A stretch of 64,000 nt of DNA from Desulfobacca sp. (GTDB lineage: Bacteria > Desulfobacterota > Desulfobaccia > Desulfobaccales > Desulfobaccaceae). The translations under genes and the position numbers were made by a program. Each line of letters begins with the position of its first letter. Position 1 is the stretch's first letter. The stretch spans positions 1 to 64,000 of the forward strand of contig DYEV01000026.1 of NCBI GenBank assembly GCA_020725545.1. Direction: 5' to 3'. Positions 36,040-44,160 of the stretch are shown in pieces. The notes beneath the pieces were generated by a model that was not told the origin of the DNA, did no database searches, and worked only from the letters and a program-made list of their open reading frames with translations.

Positions 36040-36459
36040 ATGCAAGCAGATCAGTCAGGCAAGAGGGGAAATCATTTGGTCTTTGTTTACGGCACGCTGC
36101 GGCAGGGTTTGCCCAACCACCATTTGTTGACTCAGGCCCGTTCCTTGGGGCCGGCGCGGACCAAACACCGCTATGCCCTGTATGTGGATTATGTCCCCAA
36201 GGTGGTGCCGGATGAGGCAGTCTCAGTTATTCAGGGCGAGCTCTATCTGGTGGACAACTATACCCTGGCCCTGCTGGATGACCTGGAGGATCATCCCTAT
36301 GCCTATCGGCGACAGGAGGTGCCGGTTATTATGGATGACGGCGCCGAAACCTTGGCCTGGCTTTATTTCCACCCCCAGGCGAGCGGTATCCTGTTGCCCA
36401 GTGGTGATCTGGCGGCCTGGCCCGAGGACCGGCAGGAAGAGGAAACAACAGAGGGTTGA
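36040..36459 (+). CDS. Gamma-glutamylcyclotransferase (AIG2-like)
   Basis: 139 residues. The substrate-binding loop FVYGTLRQGLPNHHLL (YGTLR at about 18) and the acidic catalytic region LLDDLEDHPYAYRRQEVPV (Glu at about 82) are typical of the GGCT/AIG2-like fold. These enzymes release 5-oxoproline from gamma-glutamyl amines or peptides. AGGGG lies six bases before ATG. Cytoplasmic, single gene upstream of the two TatA-like genes. Confidence 0.85.
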   Translation: MQADQSGKRGNHLVFVYGTLRQGLPNHHLLTQARSLGPARTKHRYALYVDYVPKVVPDEAVSVIQGELYLVDNYTLALLDDLEDHPYAYRRQEVPVIMDDGAETLAWLYFHPQASGILLPSGDLAAWPEDRQEEETTEG

Positions 36460-36611
36460 CCACCTGCCGTCAATCCTGCCCCAACCCCAACCGGGGTTTT
36501 GGGCTGCGCCAAAAGGCAAAAAGCAAGGTTTTTCTCCCACCTACTGAGAACTTGAAAGCTGGCTTCATCTCTGCTATATTATAGATATCAAAACTATGGT
36601 GGGATACTTTC

Positions 36612-36917
36612 ATGTTCGGTTATAATTTCACCACCTTGATTATTATTCTGGTCATTGCCCTCCTGCTCTTCGGCCCCAAGCGGCTGCCGGAACTGGGCGA
36701 TAGCATCGGCAAGGCTATCCGCGGCTTTAAGAAGGCCACCGAGGGCGAGCCGGAGCCGTTGCCGCCGTCGGCGGCGACACCGCCGCCGCAAGCAGCCAGC
36801 CAGCCGGCCCCGGAAACGGGGAAGCAGCCGGCCCCAGAGGCCAAAGTCTGCTCCCATTGCCAGAAGTCCCTGGCCGGGGACTTTGCTTTCTGTCCGCACT
36901 GTGGCCAGAAAGCCTGA
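36612..36917 (+). CDS. TatA-like protein with C-terminal zinc ribbon (1)
   Basis: 101 residues. The N-terminal 45 residues are a standard TatA/TatB unit: transmembrane helix TLIIILVIALLLFGPKRLPELG, then the amphipathic helix DSIGKAIRGFKKATE. A Pro/Ala-rich linker follows (about 50-82) and then CSHCQKSL...FAFCPHCGQKA, two CxxC pairs forming a zinc ribbon. Tat subunits multimerise into the pore that moves folded proteins. The added zinc ribbon is not part of normal TatA and may recruit a partner. GGTGGGA precedes ATG. It is paired with the related gene 30 bases downstream. Confidence 0.82.
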   Translation: MFGYNFTTLIIILVIALLLFGPKRLPELGDSIGKAIRGFKKATEGEPEPLPPSAATPPPQAASQPAPETGKQPAPEAKVCSHCQKSLAGDFAFCPHCGQKA

Positions 36918-36946
36918 TGAGAGAGGGCGACTAAGGAGGGCTGGCC

Positions 36947-37291
36947 GTGTTTGGCATTGACTTTCCCGAGTTTATTGTCATTTTGATTATCGCCCTGATC
37001 CTCTTTGGACCGGAAAAGCTGCCGGAATACAGCCAAAAATTGGGCCAGTTCGTTTACAAATGGCGGCGGGCTTACACCAACTTGCAGCGCTCCATATATA
37101 TGCCGCCGGATCTGACGCAGCTCTCTTCCCCCAGTCCCTATCACGAGAATCTCTGCCCGAACTGCCGTGGGCGGGTTACCAGCGAGTTTGCCTTCTGCCC
37201 ACACTGCGGCCACAATTTGCGCCCAGAACCCACTTCAGCCCCCCAAGCCACGCCGCCGCGCGAGCCTGTGAAGCCAGCCCCACCCCAATAA
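36947..37291 (+). CDS. TatA/TatB-like protein with C-terminal zinc ribbon (2)
   Basis: 114 residues, GTG start with AGGAGGG upstream. TatA/B-type N-terminus FPEFIVILIIALILFGPEKLPEYSQ (note FGPEKLPE, common in TatB-like proteins), amphipathic helix KLGQFVYKWRRAYTNLQ, then a linker and LCPNCRGRV...FAFCPHCGHNL, again two CxxC pairs. A Pro-rich tail ends the protein. It forms a tandem pair with the preceding gene, suggesting a two-component TatA/TatB unit with matching zinc ribbons; tatC is not in the window. Confidence 0.8.
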   Translation: MFGIDFPEFIVILIIALILFGPEKLPEYSQKLGQFVYKWRRAYTNLQRSIYMPPDLTQLSSPSPYHENLCPNCRGRVTSEFAFCPHCGHNLRPEPTSAPQATPPREPVKPAPPQ

Positions 37292-37314
37292 CCCTGGCCT
37301 TTAGGCCGTCACGG

Positions 37315-39987
37315 CTACCGATTTAGCACCAACTCCACTCGCCGCAGGCCGTCCACGGCTGCCTTGACCTCGAAGCCCATTTTGCTCACCAGGCGGAGCA
37401 TGGGTTCGTTGGTGGCCAAGATTTCGCCCCAGAGGCTTTTCACCCCGCAATCTTCAGCAATTTTAATAACCTCTCTGATAAGTTTTTCCCCTAAACCCTT
37501 GCCGTGCCAGGGATCGGCGACGATGGTGGCGAATTCGGCCGTTTCCCGGTCCGGGGACATGACCAAGCGGCCCACGCCCATCATTACTTCCGGCCCAGGC
37601 GGCATGCCGATGGCGGCCAAGCCGATCTCCCGATCGTAATCATTTTGGGTGAAGCGTACCAGGAAACTATGGGGGAAGCTCTTTAATCTCTGAAAATAGC
37701 GGAAATACAGGGTTTCTTCGGAGCAACTGCGGAGCAACCCTTCCACCAGATCTTCATCCTCCGGCACTATGGGCCGCAGTTTCACCGGGGTGCCGTCTTT
37801 GAGGAGCCAGGAGCTCTCGTATTGGTTGGGGTAGGGCGCAATGATGAGGTGGCGGGGGGCTGGCACCTTGGGTGGGGCCAGGAAGAGACGGGCATCCACG
37901 GCAATGGGTTTGCCTTGGAGATCAATGAGCAGCGGATTAATGTCCAACTCGACGATTTCAGCAAAATCCGTCACAAGCTGGGATAGGCGTACCAGCATCT
38001 CGGCCAGGACCTCTTCATTGATCGGTGGCAGACTGCGGTATCCTGGGAAGATTTTGGCAATGCGGGGGTAATGCAGGGCCCGGCGGGCCAACTGCATATT
38101 CAGGGGAGGCAGCACGACCGCAGTGTCATGGTACACTTCCGTCAGAATGCCGCCCATACCGAAGAGCAAAAGGGGACCGAAATGGGGATCCAATCTGCTT
38201 CCCAAGATGAGTTCGGGATGGACAAAATTGATCTGTTCATGCACCGTCACCCCCAGGATTTTGGCGTCAGGCCGCAAGCGTTGGGCCCGGGAGGTGATGT
38301 CCACATAGGCCGCCATGACCTCTTCGGGTGATTTGAGATTCGTGCGCACTCCCTCCACTTCGGATTTATGAGAAATCTCGTAGGAGTGAATCTTCAGGAC
38401 CACCGGAAAGCCCATGTCCTGGGCCTGCTTGGCGGCCATGGCGGCGGAAGAAGCCGCCACGGTGCGGTTGACCGGGATGCCATAGGCCGACAGGATGGCC
38501 TTGCCCTCGATCTCGGACAGAGTCTGCAACTGCCGCTCCAGACAAGCATCGATGAAGCCCCGGGCTTGTTTGACATTGACCTGGATCTCCCGGGGCGAGC
38601 GGGGCGGAGTTTCCTGGAGGAGTTGGAGATTTTTGGTATAGGAATACATCTCCATGAAGGCATCCACCGCCATTTCCGGGGTCATGAAGGTGGGGATGCC
38701 GCCGTTGTTCAGGATGCGCGTCCCTTCAGCCACTTCCTGGGCCCCCATCCAGACGGCAAAAACCGGTTTGGCCTGGGCTTGCAACTTCTCAACAATCTCC
38801 TGGGCCACAGCCGTGGGGTCGGTCATGGCCTGAGGGGAGAGGATGACGATGACGCCGGAAACTTCCGGGGCCTCCAAACAAACCTGGAGGGCTTGCAGAT
38901 AGCGTTCCGGTGGGGCATCACCTAAGATGTCGATGGGGTTATGGTGGCTCCAATGGGGCGGTAGGAATTCGTTTAATTTGGCGATGGTGTCGGCCGACAA
39001 GGCCACCGGTTCTTCATCCCATTTGGCAAAGGCGTCCACTGCCATGACGCCGGGACCACCGGCATTGGTGATGATGGCCAGGTTGCCGCCCAGGGGCCGG
39101 TTCATTTTGCCCAAGGCCTCGGCGCAGCTGAAGAGCTGGGCGATGGTGTCCACCCGGATAATGCCAGCCCGCCGGAACAGGGCATTATAGGCATCGTCCT
39201 GGCCGGCCATGGCTCCCGTGTGGGAGGCTGCGGCCCGGGCGGCGGCTTCGGACCGGCCGGATTTGACAACAATGATAGGTTTGACCCGGGAGACGGACCG
39301 GGCGGCGCTCATGAATTTCCGGTGGTTGGTCAGATTCTCCATGTAAATGATGATGCTCTTGGCCCGATGATCGTTGCCCAGGTAATCGATCATGTCGCCG
39401 AAATCAATGTCGGCCATGGAACCGATGCTGACGAAATGGCTGAAGCCAATCTTCTCTACCGCGGCCCAATCCAGGGCGGCACTGCAAATGGCGCCACTCT
39501 GGGAGAGGAGGGCCAGGGAGCCGGGGATGGCCCGCTGTGAAGCAAAACTGGCATTGAGATTGGTGTGAGGGCAGATGATCCCCATGCAGTTGGGACCTAA
39601 GTAGCGGACGTTGCCAGCCACGGCCGCCTCTTGAATTTCGGCCTCGATGGCCTGGCCCGCCTCGCCCACCTCCTTGCCGCCGGCCGAAATGATGATGGCG
39701 CCAGGAATTTGCAGGCGGCCGCACTCCCGGATGATTTCCGCTACCCCTTTGATGGGGATGGCAATCACCGCCAGGTCTACCGCCGCGGCGATGGCGCTTA
39801 GAGCAGGGTAGGCCGGCACCCCCAGGATTTCTTCATAGTTCGGGTTGATGGGATAGATCTTGCCGGGATAATTCTCGGACAAGAGGTTGCGGACCAGAAT
39901 ATTGCCGATGGTCTTGGCTTTCGGGCTGGCCCCGACAACGGCAATGGATCGGGGCTGAAAAAATTTTTCCAGAACATGCTCTTTCAT
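37315..39987 (-). CDS. Bifunctional NDP-forming acyl-CoA synthetase / GNAT acetyltransferase (Pat-like)
   Basis: 890 residues. Domains in order: CoA-binding Rossmann domain (SIAVVGASPKAKTIGN at the start), succinyl-CoA-ligase-like domain with the histidine loop ASHTGAMAGQDDAY (about 257), ATP-grasp domain (about 480-700, GFPVVLKIHSYEISHKSEVEG) and a C-terminal GNAT domain (about 730-890; DPWHGKGLGEKLIREVI). Such fusions are either ADP-forming acyl-CoA synthetases or protein lysine acetyltransferases like Salmonella Pat. The retained histidine keeps a synthetase role possible. ATG at 39987 has GAGGT upstream. Confidence 0.88.
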   Translation of the reverse strand: MKEHVLEKFFQPRSIAVVGASPKAKTIGNILVRNLLSENYPGKIYPINPNYEEILGVPAYPALSAIAAAVDLAVIAIPIKGVAEIIRECGRLQIPGAIIISAGGKEVGEAGQAIEAEIQEAAVAGNVRYLGPNCMGIICPHTNLNASFASQRAIPGSLALLSQSGAICSAALDWAAVEKIGFSHFVSIGSMADIDFGDMIDYLGNDHRAKSIIIYMENLTNHRKFMSAARSVSRVKPIIVVKSGRSEAAARAAASHTGAMAGQDDAYNALFRRAGIIRVDTIAQLFSCAEALGKMNRPLGGNLAIITNAGGPGVMAVDAFAKWDEEPVALSADTIAKLNEFLPPHWSHHNPIDILGDAPPERYLQALQVCLEAPEVSGVIVILSPQAMTDPTAVAQEIVEKLQAQAKPVFAVWMGAQEVAEGTRILNNGGIPTFMTPEMAVDAFMEMYSYTKNLQLLQETPPRSPREIQVNVKQARGFIDACLERQLQTLSEIEGKAILSAYGIPVNRTVAASSAAMAAKQAQDMGFPVVLKIHSYEISHKSEVEGVRTNLKSPEEVMAAYVDITSRAQRLRPDAKILGVTVHEQINFVHPELILGSRLDPHFGPLLLFGMGGILTEVYHDTAVVLPPLNMQLARRALHYPRIAKIFPGYRSLPPINEEVLAEMLVRLSQLVTDFAEIVELDINPLLIDLQGKPIAVDARLFLAPPKVPAPRHLIIAPYPNQYESSWLLKDGTPVKLRPIVPEDEDLVEGLLRSCSEETLYFRYFQRLKSFPHSFLVRFTQNDYDREIGLAAIGMPPGPEVMMGVGRLVMSPDRETAEFATIVADPWHGKGLGEKLIREVIKIAEDCGVKSLWGEILATNEPMLRLVSKMGFEVKAAVDGLRRVELVLNR

Positions 39988-40119
39988 AGGAAACCTCACT
40001 TGGAGTGCGGAGGCAATGTCAGGGTGAAAGGCGCCCTACCAGGTTGTTGCCGAAGTGTTTTTGGGGAGAGGACTAGGGGGCATTGCACCCTCCCCCTCTT
40101 CCATCCCGACTGCATTTGG

Positions 40120-40497
40120 TTAAATGCCGCTTTTCGTGACCAGGGCTACCCCGACGCAGATCAGGATGGTGCCGGCCCAGCGCAATAGTGACACGGTCTC
40201 GCCCAGAAAAATTATGGACAAAAACGCCGTGAGAACATAACTCAAAGCGGTTAAAGGCAGAACAAAACTCAGATCGCACCAGGACAGGATGGCCAGCCAG
40301 AGAAAGAAAAAGCCGGCCAGAAAGATGGTGCCGATGATGATCGACGGATTACTGAAAATGCGCAGCCCCAGTTGGAAGAGGTCCGTAAGGCTGCAGGAGG
40401 TGACGGCACCGACTTTTTTCATGCCATGGGCTAAAAGCATGTCGCCCACAGAGACCAAGAGGATGGCTACAGCCAGAAGGGATAAAGTTTTTGCCAT
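40120..40497 (-). CDS. Small EamA/DMT-type membrane transporter (EmrE/ArnE-like)
   Basis: 125 residues in four hydrophobic helices (about 4-22, 48-70, 78-97, 103-122), the size of a half EamA unit or SMR protein. It contains VSVGDMLLAHGMKKVG and SFVLPLTALSYVLTAFLSIIFLGETV, a pattern of the drug/metabolite transporter superfamily; the conserved Glu lies in GETV. Such small members often act as dimers and carry lipids or undecaprenyl-linked sugars (ArnE/F). It is the gene between hpnK and the Pat-like enzyme; substrate unknown. Confidence 0.75.
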   Translation of the reverse strand: MAKTLSLLAVAILLVSVGDMLLAHGMKKVGAVTSCSLTDLFQLGLRIFSNPSIIIGTIFLAGFFFLWLAILSWCDLSFVLPLTALSYVLTAFLSIIFLGETVSLLRWAGTILICVGVALVTKSGI

Positions 40498-40589
40498 AAG
40501 GATTCCGTTGTTATCAGATTATAGAGTATCCAAGAGATTGACGCCGAAAACGTTGGTCAGGAACACCGCTGGTGAACGGCTGACGGCGT

Positions 40590-41462
40590 TTACCGGCGTT
40601 TCTTGACCAAATCCCGGAAGGAGATGAGTCTATAGCCCAGCGATTGCAGCCGGGCTGCCACCTGCGGACTGGTCAAGGCGGCCAATTCGGCCTCCGGCCG
40701 GTAGTGCGGCGGCCAGGGGGGCCGGGTTCCTGCTGCGGCTGCCGCAGGGTGGCAATAAATTTCGGTCACGCCCGGCGCCAGGCGGGGCAGGAGTCCCAGG
40801 AGAAAGGCTTCATCCATGGCTCCATCATTCAGGAGGCCAAAGACGTGATCATTAGCCTGCAAGGGGCCCAAGTCGGCGACGGCCCGCCGGGTCAGCCAGG
40901 CAAAGATCAGGGCATGGGCGGTCTTGGCGAACGGCCGCCGCCGGTCCAATGACAGGGTCACCTGGAGATTTTCTCTAGCCAACCGGATGGCTGGAATACC
41001 ATACTGCTTGGCCAAGCGCTGCACTCTTGGCCAGACCGCCGGATGCAAATGGATATTGAGATGGCCGTTGAGAAACCAGGGCTGGAGACCGGCGTCCAAC
41101 AGCCGTTCTATCTGGGCCGCCAATTCCGCGGCCATTTGCTCCTGTCGCTGGTGGGAAAAAAAGTAGCACAAGCCGGCAACGACGGGGTTATGGGGAAAGT
41201 TCCCCTGGCTATCTACCAATTGCGGGATCTGCCGGGGCGGCAGCACCGACTGTCCCTGGATCAGGGTGAGGTGCACGCCCAGACACAGCTCCGGACATTC
41301 TCGGGCCAGAGCCGCTGCCTGCTGCCAGGCTGGCCCGCCCGCCATGAGGGAGGCACAGGTGAGCAAGCCTTCCCGATGAGCCCGGATGACGGCGGTATTA
41401 ACCACCGGCGATAGGCCGAAGTCATCGCCGGTGAAAATGACCTGATATGTCGTTGATCCCAT
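40590..41462 (-). CDS. hpnK: Hopanoid-associated carbohydrate deacetylase HpnK (YdjC/ChbG family)
   Basis: 290 residues from ATG at 41462, four bases after the radical SAM gene; a longer frame upstream merely covers that gene. Metal and active-site motifs of the YdjC family: FTGDDFGLSP (about 9), LCLGVHLTLI (about 61) and NGHLNIHLHPAVWP (about 127). Conserved EIYCHPAA lies near residue 235. HpnK removes an acetyl group from the N-acetylglucosamine of hopanoid side chains. It clusters with hpnJ two genes upstream. Confidence 0.85.
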   Translation of the reverse strand: MGSTTYQVIFTGDDFGLSPVVNTAVIRAHREGLLTCASLMAGGPAWQQAAALARECPELCLGVHLTLIQGQSVLPPRQIPQLVDSQGNFPHNPVVAGLCYFFSHQRQEQMAAELAAQIERLLDAGLQPWFLNGHLNIHLHPAVWPRVQRLAKQYGIPAIRLARENLQVTLSLDRRRPFAKTAHALIFAWLTRRAVADLGPLQANDHVFGLLNDGAMDEAFLLGLLPRLAPGVTEIYCHPAAAAAGTRPPWPPHYRPEAELAALTSPQVAARLQSLGYRLISFRDLVKKRR

Positions 41463-41466
41463 GCTT

Positions 41467-42573
41467 TCAGTGACCGGCCAGGGAAAACCATCTCCGGCTC
41501 TGCCAGGCGGCCCCCAGAGCGGTGAGGTTCTCTTTAGAAAGCAACTGCCGCAAGGCTCCGCCCCAGTTCCCTTGTTTGACCGCCTGCCAGGCCTCAGCCA
41601 CAACCACCGCGGGATACTGCTGGACGCTGGCATCCCGGTAGCAATCGGTAAGGCAGGCATGGCAGGTATGTCGTTTCCGGGGCAGGCTGGCAAAATCCTC
41701 TAATACCCCAAGGGGCTGACGGAGTATATGGCAGCAATAGACATCGAGGTGCCAATCAATATAAAAATATTTGCAGCCGGCCAGACAGGGGAACCGCACC
41801 GGGCGGCCCTGCAATTGGCGCTGCAGTTCCGTCAGCCCCAGATCGGGATTCAGAACCACCAGCGGCGCTTGCCGGCGCCAGGACTGTAAGCGCCGGAAAA
41901 TATCTGCCAGCTCCGTTGTCGTAAAGGTAACGCTGGCCGCGGTGTCCGAACCCCCTGAGGACCAATGCCCCGCCGTGGTTGGGTAGGAAAAGGTGACGGC
42001 CCGAAAACCCAAAGAGGCCAGGAAGTGGCCCAGCGCGTCGAAATCAGACCAAAGCCGACTGATGGTCACCGAGGCTATCGGCGTCATCCCCCGGCGGGCC
42101 ATTTCCGGCAGCAGGGTCTGGAGGGATTGGCAGAGGCCGGGAAAACCCCGGTGGGTCTCATGCACCTGGGCTGCCGCGGCGTCAATGGAGATGAGGAGAT
42201 GGTTAACCCCGGCTTGGGCGAGGGGCGCCACCAGCTCTTTGGTCAACAGACTGCCGTTGCTGCACAACAGGGTCCGGAACCCCAATGCCTGCGCCTCGTG
42301 GAGAATGTCCAGGAGGTGTGGATAGAGCAACGGTTCACCGCCGGTAAAAGCCACATAACGGACGCCGGCGGCGGCCAGAAGAGCCAGGCCGTGGCGCAAC
42401 CGGGGCGCCTCGGCCATGACCCAGGCCTCGGGTCGGATCTGGGAAAACCCGCAGAACTGGCAACGGGCATTGCAGGCATTGGTGAGGGCAATCTGGACAA
42501 AGCCCGGGCCCCCCTGAAAGAGCAACCGCAGGTGATCCCGTATCATTGCCTTTCGCCGCATCCTCGTGCGCAC
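41467..42573 (-). CDS. Radical SAM protein with C-terminal cysteine cluster, hopanoid-linked
   Basis: 368 residues. Radical SAM site TNACNARCQFCGFSQ (CxxxCxxC, about 33-40), then TGGEPLLYPHLLDIL (about 77) and a core barrel to about 230. A second Cys-rich C-terminal region has CLAGCKYFYIDWHLDVYCCH and CHACLTDC, like SPASM/twitch proteins that hold extra Fe-S clusters. It is not HpnH by its N-terminus. It lies between hpnJ and hpnK on the same strand with short spacing, so it may modify the hopanoid side chain; reaction unknown. GTG start with AGGGAAGG upstream. Confidence 0.75.
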   Translation of the reverse strand: MRTRMRRKAMIRDHLRLLFQGGPGFVQIALTNACNARCQFCGFSQIRPEAWVMAEAPRLRHGLALLAAAGVRYVAFTGGEPLLYPHLLDILHEAQALGFRTLLCSNGSLLTKELVAPLAQAGVNHLLISIDAAAAQVHETHRGFPGLCQSLQTLLPEMARRGMTPIASVTISRLWSDFDALGHFLASLGFRAVTFSYPTTAGHWSSGGSDTAASVTFTTTELADIFRRLQSWRRQAPLVVLNPDLGLTELQRQLQGRPVRFPCLAGCKYFYIDWHLDVYCCHILRQPLGVLEDFASLPRKRHTCHACLTDCYRDASVQQYPAVVVAEAWQAVKQGNWGGALRQLLSKENLTALGAAWQSRRWFSLAGH

Positions 42574-42614
42574 GCCTTCCCTATGGGCAGATTGCCGTCC
42601 CGGCCAGCCAGCTT

Positions 42615-44045
42615 TTAAGGCTTACACGCTTGGCCCTGCTGCCGCCGGAAGAGAAACTGGAAGAATTCCTTGGCTTCTTTCAAGAGACGGCGCCGTTCTG
42701 TGGGGTCTTGCATCATGGTCCAGGCCGCCCGTCCCATGTAGCGGGGCCGGAAATAAAACTGCCGATAGAATTTGGGGACTGCGGCAAAGATTTCTTCCGC
42801 CGGCAGGCCCGGGTAGTCGATGACGCATTTCTGATAGCCCGTGTCCTGGTCCACCAGGGCGCCGGTCCGAAAATAGCCCTGCTGTTGGCAGAGTTCATAG
42901 AACTCAGTGCCAGGATAGGGCGTGGCCAACGAGACCTGGACGGTGTCGGGATCCAGTTCGCAGGCAAAACGCCGAGACTCGGCTAAGGTTGCCGGTGTCT
43001 CGCCGGGCAAGCCAACCATGAAGGCGCCGTGGATCTGGATACCCAACTCTTTGCACCACTTGGTAAAACGGCGGGCCAAATCTGGGGTCGCCCCTTTGTG
43101 GATATTTTTCAGAATCTGGGCGTTGCCGCTTTCATAGCCGATGACCAGGAGGCGCAAGCCGCCGTCTTTCAGGGCCTGCAGCGTCTCGTAGCTGGTGGTC
43201 ACCCGAGCGGTGGCCGACCAGGTGCAGTGGAGGGGTTTGAGGGCTCGGGCCAATTGCTGGGCCCGCTCGCCGTCGGCCGTAAAAGTATCGTCGTCAAAAA
43301 AGATCTCCTGGGCCTGGGGGAAGAGTTCCAAAGCCCGGTGGACCTCCGCGGCCACGTCGGCAACGCTCCGCACCCGGTAGCGCCGCCCTGTGAAGGTTTG
43401 GGGCCAGAGGCAGTAGGTGCAGCGGCTGGGACAGCCCCGGCCTGTATAGATAGACACATATGGATCGCGCAGATAGGGGATATGATAGTTTTCAATCTGC
43501 AGATCCCGGTGATAAATTTCCGTGACCCAGGGCAGGGCGTCCAGGTCCTCGATCCAGGGACGGTCCGGATTGTGTCGGATGACGCCGTTGTGCCGATAAC
43601 TTATCCCGGCAATGTCTTCCCAGGACTGGCCGGCCGCCACCTCTTGGAGGGTATAATCAAACTCCCGGCGGGCCACAAAATCAATGACCGAGCTGCCGGC
43701 AAAGGCATCTTCAGGCCGAACGCTGACATGGGGCCCCACCAGGCCCACGGTAAGCCGGGGATTGGCTTCTTTCAAGCACCGGGCCGTATTCAGGTCATAG
43801 GCCAACGATGGCGTGGTGGTAAAGAGCACCGCCAGTTCATAATCTTTGGCCACTTCCGCTACCGCGGCCACGTCCAGGTCCAACGGCGGCGCATCCAGGA
43901 CCCGGCTATCAGGAATGAGGCCGGCCGGATAGCATAGCCAGGTGGGGTACCAAAAGGAGGTTACCTCCCGCGTCGCCTGATAGCGGGAGCCGGCACCGCC
44001 GTCGAAACTCTGAAAGGACGGTGGGTTTAATAATAATGTGCGCAT
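42615..44045 (-). CDS. hpnJ: Hopanoid biosynthesis B12-binding radical SAM protein HpnJ
   Basis: 476 residues from MRTLLLNPPSF. An N-terminal B12-binding-like domain (about 1-150, LNTARCLKEANPRLTVGLVGPH) is followed by the radical SAM domain with TGRGCPSRCTYCLWPQTFTGR (CxxxCxxC, about 199-206), EIFFDDDTF and GLRLLVIGYESGNAQILKNI. The family ring-contracts ribosylhopane to cyclitol-type or related bacteriohopanepolyols. Strong match to the HpnJ subfamily by overall pattern. The ATG at 44045 begins the conserved MRTLLLNPP; a start nine codons earlier is possible. Confidence 0.85.
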   Translation of the reverse strand: MRTLLLNPPSFQSFDGGAGSRYQATREVTSFWYPTWLCYPAGLIPDSRVLDAPPLDLDVAAVAEVAKDYELAVLFTTTPSLAYDLNTARCLKEANPRLTVGLVGPHVSVRPEDAFAGSSVIDFVARREFDYTLQEVAAGQSWEDIAGISYRHNGVIRHNPDRPWIEDLDALPWVTEIYHRDLQIENYHIPYLRDPYVSIYTGRGCPSRCTYCLWPQTFTGRRYRVRSVADVAAEVHRALELFPQAQEIFFDDDTFTADGERAQQLARALKPLHCTWSATARVTTSYETLQALKDGGLRLLVIGYESGNAQILKNIHKGATPDLARRFTKWCKELGIQIHGAFMVGLPGETPATLAESRRFACELDPDTVQVSLATPYPGTEFYELCQQQGYFRTGALVDQDTGYQKCVIDYPGLPAEEIFAAVPKFYRQFYFRPRYMGRAAWTMMQDPTERRRLLKEAKEFFQFLFRRQQGQACKP

Positions 44046-44160
44046 GTTGAGAGATTTCCTCACCCGGAGCATTGCCGGTCGGGCTGCAGAGAGGCTAACG
44101 GCAACGGGTTAACAGTAAAGGGGTTATTCCTGATCCCATCTCCCGCTGCCCTTTTCTCGC

